Shown here in pieces: positions 32,676 through 43,336 of a DNA stretch of 64,000 nucleotides. Positions within the stretch are counted from its first letter, which is position 1, and each line of letters opens with the position of its first letter. The DNA comes from Sepioteuthis lessoniana. Its lineage: Eukaryota > Mollusca > Cephalopoda > Myopsida > Loliginidae. The notes below the pieces were generated by a model, which did not search any database, was not told the DNA's origin, and worked only from the letters and a program-made list of their open reading frames with translations. Made by a program: the position numbers and the translations under genes. Where the stretch lies: positions 91,330,514 through 91,394,513 of the forward strand of contig OY757915.1 of assembly GCA_963585895.1 (NCBI GenBank), in the 5' to 3' direction.

Positions 32676-33274
32676 TTGAAAGTGCGGTGGCTAAATTAGA
32701 AGAGTAAGAATGAACCGAGAGGAAAATCCTGTCAATAAGGGAAGGCGGGGTTTATGATGAGAATAATGATTGGAAGTGTGGGAGTATTGAAGAGAACTAA
32801 GCCATGAAGTGAGAGAAAATTCACGGCAATGAGGGAGTGGGTTGAGAGTAAGCAAGAGAATAATAGAAAGGCAGGTAATAACATAGAAACGAACGATGTC
32901 CTTCAGCGAGAGAAAACTCATGGCTACTCAAGAGGAGAAAGAGAGTGAGAAAGGTAGAGAAAGAGATTGATAGAGGTGGAAAGAGAATGGGGTTAATGTT
33001 AATGTAGGAGGGAAAGAAAGAAAAAAAGAGGACAGTTGTTTAATTAAGGCAGGAGGGCGAATGTGATAAATGAAGTAATAGAGAGGGGTTTCTTAAAGGA
33101 GAGAACGAATCCAATCAGTGAAAAAAAAATGAGGGAGAAAGAGGAAGAGGGGGAGGAGAGAGTGCCTAAGGCATAAGAGGGAGAGAGAGATTAAAATTGA
33201 AAAGTGACCTATGGCCATTAGGGAAGGAGGAGAATGTATGAAAAATAATTCGGAGTATAGATTAAAAAGTGGTT
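32676..33274. repeat. Purine-rich degenerate repeat edge
   Basis: Strand composition flips from pyrimidine to purine right after the satellite (GAGAGAAAATTCACGGCAATGAGGGAG-like phrases, split over 32810-32840). The phrases resemble the decayed polypurine edge at 17921-18450. Confidence 0.55.
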
Positions 33275-33861
33275 GGATGGGTGGGTGTCTGTTTTGTTTC
33301 AAGGCCTATCAACTGTTTTCGGGCCATTTAACTCCGAATCAAATTTCAAACAATTCAGTTTCGAATAAGTATAGTTTTTTTTTTGTTTCCAAACAGTTAA
33401 ATGTCAACAGTTCAGGTAAATGTCAAAACAGTTCTATTACAAACAATTCAGTTTAGCATAAGCACACAATCTAGTTCTATTTTTTTTTAAAGTTCTATTT
33501 TAAACGGTTCAGTTTAGCGTAAGTACGCAATTTAAATGTCAAAAACAGTTCTATTTCAAACAATTCAGTTTAGCATAAGCACACAATCTAGTTCTATTTT
33601 TTAAAAAAGTTCTATTTTAAACGGTTCAGTTTAGTGTAAGTACGCAATTTAAATGTCAAAAACAGTTCTATTTCAAACAATTCAGTTTAGCATAAGTACA
33701 CAGTTTTGTTCTATTTGACTCATAGATAGGACCCGATCAGATGCTAACACTCCGGTTTTGAGTTGACCAGGGAGCGATGGCAATGAAGGTGTAATCTGCA
33801 TTCCCTAAAGCTCCAGCATTACTGGGACTTCACCATCTGCAGCCCCAGCCGATTGGGCAAT
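33275..33861 (-). mobile_element. Family E copy with expanded repeats
   Basis: Diverged 3' tail at 33285-33345, then tandem ACAATTCAGTTTAGCATAAG-type units. Two larger blocks (about 33425-33540 and 33545-33660) are near-duplicates of each other, including the TTCTATTTTTT stretch. Core at 33720-33835; the 5' end is truncated at CCCCAGCCGATTGGGC. Confidence 0.8.
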
Positions 33862-34919
33862 TAAAAAGTGGAGAGTCAATGCAAAAAACGTCAAATTTCA
33901 GAGTTCAAAGAGTAAACTGTGTTGTAAATTAAGCAAAAAATAGAAATAACGCTGACATCTCTCTTTATCAGATATATTTACCTTAATTGCAAGGAAATAT
34001 CTGGAAATATTATCGAGTAAATTCAATAAAAAATAACCCGCGTCCCACTGATTATATTCGAGCTGCATCATTGACACCTTTGTCACCTTTGTATAACACT
34101 GGACCATGCTGTACAGTTTAAGCTATAATCAGGCATCCGTGCCTGGACCCAGATTTGGGTCCATGTCTAGCTAGGCTGATCAGGCCCACATTGCACTTAG
34201 TGGGCCGATGACCAGCATAGTCAAGAAGTGTTTGAGCCTCGGCTGGTGCCCGACCTTCCTTTCTCCTAATCCCCACTATAATCGACCTTCAGATCATTCA
34301 CCTTGTGTCAAGCCCTGTCTGGTGGGAGGCAGAGACAAATACAGCCCCACTGATTATAATCAAGGAGTTTGCAATCAGAGGCGTTAAGCGGCCAGATATA
34401 AGACCAGGGTGCTGTGATCGCGGAATTTTTTCACAGCCGAAACTGAGTGCTCTTATGTAGCATAGCATAGAGTGTTGAAGCCAGACGAGGGGGTCTTCCA
34501 GCAGTCACTCTCTCGATGCAGGTTTGCATTGTCTTCACCAGTCACTTGACGTAGGCATCCATGTTTACTATGTGGCCACTTAGGAAGATCAACAGAACCA
34601 TAACGTCACTATCGCTATGACCATTAATACAATGATTAGGACTGGGTAATCGCCATTGAACACATCCAACTTTTTTTAATCGAATGCACTGTCCTCAGAT
34701 TGTCACCAATATACTCTGAAATCTTCGTATTGGAGCTTCTGTCGTGAATGCCAAAGCAGTTCAGCATACCGTTTCCAAATTTCTTGAGGAATGAATTGCG
34801 TAAAGCTGCTGCTTTTCCTACAGACTGCTAAACTGATTATCATTTGCTTTATAATAGAGAAAACCTAAAACAAAGAAAGCGTATGCGCGAAAATCATAAT
34901 CGAAAATAACAATAATTTA
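33862..34919. other. Unassigned, GC-richer interval
   Basis: About 1 kb without a family assignment. It contains a perfect short hairpin TGGACCCAGATTTGGGTCCA at about 34143 and the phrase GTGGGCCGATGACCAGCATA, which could belong to a LINE 3' region. No frame longer than 70 codons. Possibly one or more old elements. Confidence 0.4.
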
Positions 34920-35195
34920 CCTATCATCCATTATTCTTGGAGGCAACACTCCATAAAACAACTACCACCCATCATGAAAAATCATCAAAATTAGACGATC
35001 CAGACATTCAGGACATTGCTGAAGAAGTAAGGACGAACTCATAAGCGATGTATTTCGGTGGACCCTTTCACACGGACGACCAGTTATGTACTGATACCGG
35101 ATGTAGCCTGGAAGATCTACCGGTTGCGATGGACGATAGAGACGAGAGGTGAGAGAGCTTCAAGGAAATTCGTGCTAGCGGCATTACACACAGTT
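34920..35195 (+). pseudogene. LINE-1type RT 3'-end fragment
   Basis: Pieces of the protein end can be read: TCCTTGGAGGCAACACTCC region (SWRQHP), AGACGATCCAGACATTCAGG, GAAGTAAGGACGAACTCATA (SKDELIS), GATACCGGATGTAGCCTGGA (DTGCSLED) and GGAAATTCGTGCTAGCGGC (EIRASG). Heavily mutated, about 90 codons. It abuts the 5'-truncated side of a family E copy. Confidence 0.7.
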
Positions 35196-35196
35196 A

Positions 35197-35512
35197 ATTC
35201 TCAAAACAGTTCTATTTCAAACAATTCAGTTTAGCATAAGAACGCAGTTTGAACGTCAAAACAGTACAATTTCAAGCAATTCAGTTTAGCATAAGTTCAC
35301 AGTTTAGTTCTATTTGACCTACAGATAGGACCCTATGAAGTGCTACCACTCCAGGCCAGAGTGGACCTGGGTGTGATGCCAATGAAAGGGTGCTCCACAT
35401 TCCCCAAAGATTGTTTAGTGTCGTATCCAGAACATTCGTTTGAGGAGGATCTTATTCCTCTGCAGAGAAGCAGTCAGTGTATTCTAAAGCCCCAGCCGAC
35501 TGGGCAGCTTAG
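35197..35512 (-). mobile_element. Family E copy, 3'-truncated
   Basis: Two 56-bp units (CAATTCAGTTTAGCATAAG at about 35220 and 35278), core TCCAGGCCAGAGTGGACCTG, and the 5' end CCCCAGCCGACTGGGCAGC. The GCCATAAAACC tail is missing. Confidence 0.8.
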
Positions 35513-35736
35513 TCTCTGCGTAAGTGACCTTCATACAAAAGTAAGAAGTGAACGACAAATTTAAAATCTGAATGGGCCTTAGAACTTTTTAAAGATCTAT
35601 CAATTTTTCTATCCATCTATCTATCGGGCTATATATTCTTGTATATCTTCTAAACCTCCGTGTAACTATCTCATTCTGTTCATGTTCGTCTGCGAATGTT
35701 CTATTTAATCTACCTATGACAGCGTTACTGGCGAAT
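35513..35736. other. Short spacer
   Basis: AT-rich with TCTATC-type runs (35605-35630). Nothing recognised. Confidence 0.4.
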
Positions 35737-36495
35737 ACACCTATGACATAGCGTTACTGGCGAATACACCCAACCAAGCCGAAACACTACTGCATTGTTT
35801 GGAACGAGCCACCGCATGCATTGGCCTCTATGTCAATGCACACAAAACTGAATATATGTGTTATAACCAAACAGGCGACATTTACACACTAGACGGAACC
35901 TATCTGAAACTAGTAGACAAATACACCTACCTAGAAAGCAGCGTCTCATCAACCGAAAAAGACATCGAAACACGGCTAACGAAAGTATGGACAGCTATCG
36001 ATAGGCTTTCGATCATATCGAAATCAGACCTGACCGATAAAATGAAACGCAGGTTTTTCCAGGTAGCGGTCTTATCGATACTGCTAGATGGTTGCACTAC
36101 TTGGACGCTAACTAAACGGCTGAAGAAGAAGCTAGACGGCAATTACACAAGAATGTTGAGAGCAATATTGAACAAGTCCTGGCGACAACACCCCACAAGA
36201 CACCAGCTATACGGCCACCGGCCTCCCATCACGAAAACTATACAAGTTAGACGAACCAGACACGCAGGACACTGCTGGAGAAGCAAGGACGAACTCATCA
36301 GTGATGTACTCCTATGGACCCCCGTATATGGCCAAGCAAATGCAGGACGACCAGCACGAACTTACATACAGCAGCTATGTGAGGATACGGGATGTAGCAC
36401 TGAAGACCTACCAGAAGTGATGAATGATAGGGAGAAGTGGCAAGAGAGGGTCAGGGATATCCGTGCTGGCGGCTCGACATGATGATAATGATGAT
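35737..36495 (+). pseudogene. LINE-1type reverse transcriptase C-terminus, longest intact frame
   Basis: An open frame of at least 227 codons to the stop at 36480-36482. It opens in IALLANTPNQAETLL, just after the lost YADD box, then DKYTYLESSVSSTEKDIETR, a thumb region (WTLTKRLKKKLDGNYTRMLR), a C-terminal tail with HAGHCWRSKDELISDVLLWT and DTGCSTEDLPE, ending RVRDIRAGGST. Upstream, the segment ACCTATGACA(TA)GCGTTACTGGC is duplicated in tandem (35710-35765). The stop is followed at once by TGATGATAATGATGATGATG, the short 3' tail expected of RTE-like LINEs. 5'-truncated, hence inactive. Confidence 0.9.
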
Positions 36496-36857
36496 GATGT
36501 ATCTATCTATCTACAAGAATCGTTTGAAAATTTCTAAGCTTCACTTAAGAAAGAAAAGCCGTAGCTGAACAATTTTTGTGGCAACACACTACTTCTAACT
36601 AGAAAAAACTAATTCAAATTCCGGTCTAAATTTCGCTGCAGGTGAGACCATACAAATGTGAGAGGTTTATGACAAATTTAAAATCTGATGTGTGGTTTCG
36701 CTTAGAACTTTTTAAACGACTCTGATACAAACAAACGAAAGAAACTCGTGAAAATGATGCAAAAGAAGACAAATATAAAAATCGAAACGGTTGCGAAAAA
36801 GGCTTAAGAAATGAAACACGTGATAAAAGAGAAAATCCATCTATCTTAGCAGGAATG
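36496..36857. other. Unassigned spacer
   Basis: AT-rich; no family recognised. It ends with the left target duplication AATG of the solo LTR. Confidence 0.4.
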
Positions 36858-37405
36858 TGTACCATATTCACAATTAACGCTATGTGCGAAATGGACATAT
36901 AATGTTCATAACGATAGAACATAGGAATCTCGAAATTCGAAAACACGTAACGACTTCTTGTTCAGGTACGAAACCTTTTTTATTAACTTTGAGTTAAAGG
37001 TTTCGACGTAAGGAGGAGAGATACAATCTTGCTATGTTGTCTTATTCATTTGGCCCCCATCTGGAGCGGCCCCCATAGGGCGCAAGTTCACCTCGCGTCA
37101 GCAAGCTCCAAAAGTCGACCGTCTTCGTCCAGTTTCTAATCTCAACACTCTGACTTTCTTCAGATTCTCACACAAACCTCCACGCACTTCTGGTGCATGA
37201 CGTCACCCGCACCCTGTCATCCCGTTTCGTCTCGGACTATTATGACATCTGAGTAACATCTCCATCCGCCCGCGCGCGCCCGCGCGCGCCCGCGTTAACA
37301 CCTGCCTCAATGTTGCACCTAACTAACCCATGTGCTGAGCCGAAAGGTTCTCAGCCTAACTAAACTCAAAGGCATGAACCGAAATCTCTCGCCTATTATA
37401 TAACA
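36858..37405 (-). mobile_element. Solo LTR, 545-bp family (copy 2)
   Basis: Plus-strand ends TGTACCATATTC and TTATATAACA, target duplication AATG (36854-36857 and 37406-37409). TGACGTCA at 37198-37205. AATAAA on the minus strand at about 36979-36984. A CG-rich run (CGCGCGCGCCCGCGCGCGCC) lies at about 37270. 548 bp, looks full length. Confidence 0.78.
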
Positions 37406-37454
37406 AATGATGTAGATTGATTGATTGGCTGATAGATTTTAACGACATGTCAAT

Positions 37455-38272
37455 CTGTTTTGGTTTGGTTTTGTCTGTTGGGTTTTATGGCATATCAACC
37501 CTTCTAGGTTATTTAACGCCGAATCCATTTTTATGTAAATAATCAGTTCTATTTCGAACAATTCAGTTTAGCATAAATTCAGTTTAATAATCAAAAACAT
37601 TTCTATTTCAAACTATTCAAGCAGTTATATATAACAATTCAGTTTAGTGTAAGTACAGTTTCAATGTCAAAAACAGTTCAATTTCAAACAATTCAGTTTA
37701 GCATAAGCACGCAGTTTAAATGTAAGTACAGTTTAATTGTGAAAAACATTTCTATTTCGAGCGATTCAGTTTAGTCGAGCAGTTCTAATTCAGCTAATTC
37801 AGTTTAGTATGATTACAGATTTTGTTTACACACAGATACATGACAAAACAGTTCTATGTTAAACAATTCAGTTTAGTGTAAATACAGTTTCAATGTCAAA
37901 AACAGTTCTATTTCAAATAATTCAGTTTAGCATGAGCACGGAATTTAAATGTAAGTACAGTTTAAATGGCCAAAACATTTCTATTTCAATCTATTCAGTT
38001 TGATCTAACAATTAAGTTTAGCATAAGAATGCCGTTAGTTCTATTTAACCCACAGATAAGGCCCTATCAGGTGCTACCACACGAGGCCAGAGTGGACCTG
38101 GGAGCAATGGAAATGAAGGGGGCTCCGTATTCCCCAAAACCTCAGCATTACTGGAACCTCACCATCAGACTGTTTAGTGTCATATCCAGGACACTCTTTT
38201 TTTTGGGGGGGGTCTTACCCTTTTGCAGAGGTGCAGTCGGTGTATTCTACTGCCCCAGCTGCCTGGGCAAAA
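37455..38272 (-). mobile_element. Family E, long copy with many 56-bp units
   Basis: 3' end GTTTTATGGCATATCAACCC...ATTTAACGCCGAATCCA, then about nine degenerate ATTCAGTTTAG-centred units (37560-38020), core at 38050-38230 (GGCCAGAGTGGACCTGGGAG), and 5' end CCCCAGCTGCCTGGGCA. About 815 bp, similar in layout to 43337-44147. Confidence 0.87.
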
Positions 38273-38389
38273 TCTGTTTTGGGTTATTCTATACAAAAGT
38301 GTCATGAAATAGCTTTAATTCTACGTTCCTATTTATACTTTTATGTAGATGTTTCCAAAAGTTTTTTTTTGTAGACACGGTCTTACCGA

Positions 38390-38615
38390 ACACAAGTAAT
38401 TTTAAAACAGATCTATTTGCTACCATTGACAGCACACTAACGAGTACTACCTCTCCAAATCGAAGTAGAAGGGGTACTCCCCACTCCACAGATCTCCAGA
38501 AGTGTCACCGCACAGTCAGATCTAGTTTAGCATCATACCTATTTTTGATGGGGAGATCGTACCTACCCCTCAGAAGAAGATGCCGTCAGTCTATTCTAAA
38601 CCTGGCTGACAGAGT
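38390..38615 (-). mobile_element. Degenerate family E core
   Basis: ATCTATTTGCTACCATTGAC, AAGGGGTACTCCCCACTCC and GTCAGTCTATTCTAAACC follow core order at reduced identity. No repeats or tail. Confidence 0.5.
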
Positions 38616-38689
38616 GAGATTAATACAAAACTTAAATTCATATAGAGATGTAGAAAGTAACAATAAAATCGAAAAGAACTTGGAGAAAA

Positions 38690-38915
38690 AGCAAGTTGGT
38701 AACAACACAAGGATACCAGGTGCTAAGCAAACCTCGGAAGCAGCATCGTTTAAAAGAACAGTTATACGGCCGCTTACCTCCCATCTCATAAACTATCTCA
38801 GTAAAACGAAATCATAAGTGACGTTCTTGTATGTATTCCAACACATAGACACACTAGTATTGGACAACATGCAAACATTTACACGCATCAACTTTGTGCG
38901 GATACAGAAGATTTT
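38690..38915 (+). pseudogene. LINE-1type RT fragment
   Basis: ACAGTTATACGGCCGCTTAC (LYGRLP), AAATCATAAGTGACGTTCTT (ISDVL), TTGGACAACATGCAAACATT and CAACTTTGTGCGGATACAGA (QLCADT) follow the C-terminal order of the LINE protein. Frames are broken. Confidence 0.6.
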
Positions 38916-39404
38916 TCTTAACTGCCAATAAGGAAAACTCATATTCTCAAGTAATATAGCCCAGGAAACAGCTCAATTAAAAATACAGTTTTTAAGTCAT
39001 CAGAATGTGGCACTCTGTGGTGCCTATGTGAAAGTTTGGCGAGAGGATAAACGGAAGCGGAAATTTATTAGAGCCAGACAAATCTATTCACACATCGTCG
39101 TCGTCGTCGTCTGGATCTGCCTGAACCGGAAGACATCTTTGTGCTCTTTGAGCAATTATTTCCGCTTTAATGTGATATGAAAAATTGAAGGTAAAAACTC
39201 GAAAAAAATTTGTGTGAGTAGAAAAAAAACTAAGGTGATGGAAATTTTGTAAGCTTTGTTTAGTCTGGCACGCAGGTTTTTGTTTTTGGTAACTGCTGTT
39301 CAAAAATGGTCACCCATCTAAATAGTGATCAGTCTAATCGATGTTTAACTTTGCGAACTGGTGCTTAAAGTGTAACTTGATTGTGAGAAAAACAGTAACT
39401 TAGA
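38916..39404. other. Unassigned interval
   Basis: Contains a short (CGT)n run (39095-39110). No gene or repeat family recognised. Confidence 0.4.
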
Positions 39405-39660
39405 TGGTTTTATGGCATAGTAAACATTGTAGGTTGTTCCATGCCACGTCCTTTCAAATGTGTGAATTGTAAACACATTGTTGTAGATAACGTTTTAAAA
39501 TGAGCCTGAGCTCATTTTTTGAACATAGTTAGATGGTTTGAAGAATTGTTATATAACAGTCACAATTTAGAATCAGTAATTTGTTTGCACACATAGTTTG
39601 TAGATAATTTCAGTTTAAAATGATTTAGATCTAATTTATTCTGGTTTGCACAGAATGAAA
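39405..39660 (-). mobile_element. Family E 3' part, diverged subfamily
   Basis: GGTTTTATGGCATAGTAAAC...TCCATGCC, then GTAAACACATTGTTGTAGAT, ATAACAGTCACAATTTAG. It shares this subfamily-specific middle with 7525-7800 and provides the empty site for the SINE there. It is head-to-head with the next copy. Confidence 0.65.
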
Positions 39661-39662
39661 TT

Positions 39663-40305
39663 ACCCGGTGGGTTGGGGCTGTAGAATACACCGACGGCAC
39701 CTCTGCAGAGGCGTAATATACCCTACCAACGAGTGTCCTGGATATGACACTAAACAATCTGATGGTGAGGTTCCAGCGATGCTGGAGCTTGGGGGAATGC
39801 AGAGTATCCCTTCATTGCCATTGCTCCCAGGTCCACTCTGGTTCGGAATGGTAGTGCCTGATAGGGCCAGATCTATTGGTTAAATAGAACTAAACTGCAT
39901 ACTTATGCTAAACTAAATTGTTTGAATAAGAACTGTTTAACTAAACTGAGTAGCTTGAAATAGAATCTGTACATACATTTAAACTGCGTGCTTATGCTAA
40001 ACTGAATTGTTTGAAATGGAACTGTTTTTGACATGAAACTGTACTTAAACTAAACTAAATTGTTTGATATAGAAATGTTTTGACATTTTACTGTGTGTAA
40101 AGAAAATCTGTACTTATTCTAAATTGAATTAGCTGAATTAGAACTGTTTGAATAAACTGAATTGCTTGAAATAGAAATGTTTTTGACAGTTAAACTGTCA
40201 ACTCATGCTGAACTGATTTGTTTGAAATAGAATTGACTATTTACATAAAAATGGATTTGGCATTAAATAACCCACAAAGTTTGATATGCCATAAAACTCA
40301 ATGAA
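39663..40305 (+). mobile_element. Family E, full-length type
   Basis: 5' end GGTGGGTTGGGGCTGTAGAA; core GTCCACTCTGGTTCGGAATG; many TAAACTGAATTGTTTGAAAT units, with CTTATGCTAAACTGAA spacing variable; tail GGATTTGGCATTAAATAACC...GATATGCCATAAAACTC. Confidence 0.87.
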
Positions 40306-40404
40306 CCCACGGAATGAAAACATTAGTAAATGCCTGGGTACGTGAAAAATCTGCGGCTCACATACATTGTTACACGAATATTAACCATCTGCCATGCAAT
40401 ATAT

Positions 40405-40600
40405 TATGGTTGGTTGGTTGATTGGTTGGTTGGGTTTCATGACATATCAACCTATGTAGGTTATTTAATACCAAATCCATTTTCATACAAATAACCAGTT
40501 CAAACTCAAACAATTCAGTTTAGCATGAGTATACAGTTGAAACTCTAAAAGTGTACTAGTGTTTAGTACCGTTAGACATTCATAAATATCTATTTAACCA
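40405..40600 (-). mobile_element. Family E 3' fragment
   Basis: Inverted tail with (GGTT)n (GGTTGGTTGATTGGTTGG), GACATATCAACC and AATACCAAATCC, then one repeat unit. It stops at the SINE C copy that follows, with no core beyond. Confidence 0.75.
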
Positions 40601-40604
40601 CGTG

Positions 40605-40885
40605 CCGGATATGACACAAGGTCAGTTTTTAACCATAGTAAATTGACTTTAAATTCAGTTTCCTTCTCTCTGTCTCTCTCTGTCTCTCTCAGACTGACCT
40701 CCTGACCCAGGCTGAATCTCGTAATCTGTCTGACAACTTACTCATAGCTGGAGGGAAAAGAAGATGGGTGAATGCCTTTCCTAAAAGCATTAACGTAAAT
40801 TGAATCGCAAATGACCGCATTGAAGATTTGAACGCAGGTCGCCGATTTCATTTCCAACGACGATAACCCGTACACTAAGTACGCC
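40605..40885 (-). mobile_element. SINE C copy
   Basis: GTGCCGGATATGACACAAGG, an expanded TCTCTGTCTCTC patch, TTACTCATAGCTGGAGGG, GGGTGAATGCCTTTCC, ACGCAGGTCGCC and CCAACGACGATAACCCGTAC. It has the same order as 20961-21269. Confidence 0.75.
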
Positions 40886-40924
40886 TCTTGAACATTTAAA
40901 ACTACGCCTAGTTCAGTACTTGTC

Positions 40925-41014
40925 CAAAACGGCAACCCCGTTTAAAAATTCTAGTTAACAGCATCACCTGCACAAAGGCATATCATATATTGTATTATGA
41001 TGACTACTACTAGA

Positions 41015-41074
<60 letters not shown>

Positions 41075-41477
41075 TTTAACAACAATAATAATTGTTATTA
41101 TAACAATAATAATAATTATAATAATAATAATAATAATAAGAAGAAGAAGAACAAGAACAAGAACAAGAAGAAGAAGAAGAAGAAGAAGAAGAAGATGAAG
41201 AAGAAGAAATCTACTCTAAGGCACAATACGGTAATCCTGTTAAAAAATTCTAGCGAGCAGCATGACCAGCCCAAAGACATAAACGATATTGTATTATAAT
41301 GACTACTACTACTACTACTACTACAACAACAACTTATAATGAAAATAATAATGATAATTATAATTACAAGAAGACGAGAAAGAAGTCTACTCTAAAGAGC
41401 AATACGGCAACCCTGTTAGAAAATTCTAGCTAGCAGCATCACCTGCATAAAGACTTAGCTCGTTTTGCATTATAATG

Positions 41478-41514
<37 letters not shown>

Positions 41515-41615
41515 ATAATAATAATAATAATGGTTTTACTAGTAATAATAACAAGAAGAAGAAGAAGAAGAAGAAGAAAAAGAAGAAGAAGAAGAAGAAG
41601 AGGTCTACTCTAAAG
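40925..41615. repeat. Compound triplet-repeat minisatellite, three units
   Basis: A unit GGCAACCC...AAATTCTAG...CAGCATCACCTGCA...TTGTATTATGATGACTACTAC followed by AAT, AAG or CTA triplet runs and TCTACTCTAA is present three times (anchors TTCTAG at about 40950, 41247 and 41427). Triplet content differs in each unit. The Asn/Lys-rich open frame at 40997 is an artefact. Confidence 0.85.
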
Positions 41616-42185
41616 CGCTGCCCAATTTTGCGTGTCACTTAGAGGTAAGGAGGTTGGGCTTTCTTTGGCTATAGACTGTCCAATGGACAGTCTATGGTTC
41701 TTTTCATAATATGTTTTTATAGTTAATTGGACAGTAAATAGCGAGCACGGTTGTTCATTATTGGTCTTTTGACAAACCATACATGTCTCCCCGCTTCTGC
41801 CACTGAGTACCTATTGTACAAGAAGTGTCAGGGTGAGTTAGTACCGTACATATACCCCTCGCTCCCCCACTATTCCTTCTTCTCTCATACACAAACACTC
41901 ACTCACTCCCTCATTCACTCTCTTTCTCTCTCTCACTCACTCAGTCAAATAAACACCCCACACACACACCAGTATTGCATAAACAATTCTAATAGAAAAA
42001 GAGAAACGTTTAACTTGCCTTTTTTCAGCTCGGTTCGTCCGGAGAAAAAACAAGATTTTTTTTAAAGAACCCTTATTGTTGCATATCAACTCCATTGTAG
42101 AAGATACATATATACATATATATGTATATATTCAAGAGCAATACCTCAAATCTGAGTCTATATACATATATACATATATGTGTGT
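41616..42185. other. Unassigned interval
   Basis: CTCACT-rich patch (41895-41945), an inverted pair GACTGTCCA/TGGACAGTC around 41672-41692, and TATACATATA runs (42105-42175). No gene recognised. Confidence 0.4.
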
Positions 42186-42276
42186 GGAAATTTACTAAGC
42201 TTTTTGCTTAGATGTGGCACAAGGCCATATGAAAGGGGCACCCAATGAGACTCGAACTCACTCGTGTAGGTTTGCT
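42186..42276 (-). mobile_element. SINE G copy
   Basis: GTGGAAATTTACTAAGC, GGCACAAGGCCATATGAAAG and CCCAATGAGACTCGAACTCA. The last is the reverse complement of a good B box. About 90 bp, tRNA-derived by this criterion. Confidence 0.6.
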
Positions 42277-42304
42277 ATACATATGTGTGTGTGTGTGATT
42301 TATT

Positions 42305-42535
42305 TGTCTTTTAATGGCATATCGAACTTGGTGAGTAATTCCATTCCAAAGCCCACCTTGTAGAAGTACAGAAATGATTCTCTTTAACCCATAACTGAGG
42401 GGATAAGAGAGTTCATACCGTTCCCTCGGGTATTAGTCCAAAAGCGAACGCAGTAGCTCAACTGGAGTTCGAACTCGCTAACTATAACTTTATAGTCCAG
42501 TACGTTAAACGTTATGCTGCGAGTGTTCACTCGTT
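42305..42535 (-). mobile_element. SINE B copy
   Basis: Inverted tail TTTTAATGGCATATCGAAC...AATTCCATTCC, TTTAACCCATAACTGAGG, GTTCCCTCGGGTATTAGTCC, TGGAGTTCGAACTCGC (B box) and GCTGCGAG at the head. The head is a variant lacking the usual ACCACTACA string. Confidence 0.75.
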
Positions 42536-42634
42536 TGAGTGAGTGTGTGTATGAGTGGGAACTTATATATAAGGTCAAGTGGATATATGTAAACAATAAC
42601 AATTGTGATTCATAACTGTTTAAATTTACTTCAC

Positions 42635-42795
42635 TGGCATTGGCTGAGTGGTAGAATCTTGGATTGGCGTTTGAGTCAACCGGGTTTCGATCCCAGCTTC
42701 GGGAATCTAGCCTGTCTAGCCACACTGATAAGCTCTGATAGAACGAAACAGATCTGTCTGTGGATGACTATATATATATATATATATATATAAAT
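42635..42795 (+). mobile_element. SINE D copy
   Basis: A-box-like TTGGCTGAGTGGTAGAATC, B box GGGTTTCGATCCC, body TGTCTAGCCACACTGATAAG, GTCTGTGGATGAC, then (TA)n. This copy lacks the extra 5' segment seen at 2045. Confidence 0.85.
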
Positions 42796-42936
42796 ATTCA
42801 AGTCACGTTGGTCGGCTAAAATTAGAGTATCCACAAGTGGCTGCCCACAGAAGAACTTCGCCAATGAGTTTGTATCTGCTTCTTCAGCATAGGCCGGTAT
42901 ATATATATATATAGACAACAGGGTGTATCCTCCCTA

Positions 42937-43336
42937 AAAAAGTTGACCACGAAATCCCTAAGTACTACGAAGGTCTAACCCTTACTGTTTTAGCGGATAA
43001 GGTTTATAATGATCTGCTTCTCATTTGCATTGAACCTGAAATTGAGAAAATTCAAAGGAAAAATCAGAATGGTTTTCAGAGAAATCGATCCACATCACAG
43101 ATTCTTACAATCTGTCGAAACATAGAAGGAGTCCGAGGCAGCACTTGTTTATAGATTTCTCCAGGGCATTTTATTCCATACCAGGAAGGAAAATGGAGCA
43201 AATACTTCGAGCTTATAGTCTTCCCAAAGAAATTGTTAGAGCAATAATGGTGCTGTACAAAAAGGCAAAAGAGCAAGGTTCACTCACTGGATGGAAATAC
43301 AGATGCCTTCGACATTGTTGCTGGAATTCTACAAGG
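42937..43336 (+). pseudogene. LINE-1type RT, part 1 (fingers/palm)
   Basis: Readable: PKYYEGLTLTVLADKVYNDL (equivalent of YRGITLT...KVYN), IEPEIEKIQRKNQNGFQRNR, STSQILTICRNIEGVRG, then with frame breaks SKAF-like ARAFYSIPGRKMEQILRAY and GLPKEIV-like SLPKEIVRAIMVLYKKAKEQ, to AGILQG at 43336. There the coding is cut by family E exactly before DTLAP. A 10-bp target duplication (TTCTACAAGG/TTCTGCAAGG, one mismatch) brackets the insert. Confidence 0.88.

Noticed and set aside
26607-32707. Long plus-strand frames (845, 519, 393, 371 and 260 codons) as genes
   Set aside because: They are stop-free readings of the 29-bp satellite, overlap in different phases, and lack any domain or non-repetitive segment.
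37262-37300. CpG-island promoter of a host gene
   Set aside because: The CG-rich run is part of the solo LTR and recurs in the other LTR copies. No gene lies nearby.
39668-39883. Small proteins in family E cores (also 7836, 35340, 37966, 54740)
   Set aside because: Similar frames recur only because the core is repeated. They are in different frames and orientations between copies and are not conserved as protein.
40997-41299. Poly-Asn/Lys protein
   Set aside because: It is a translation of (AAT)n and (AAG)n microsatellite DNA.
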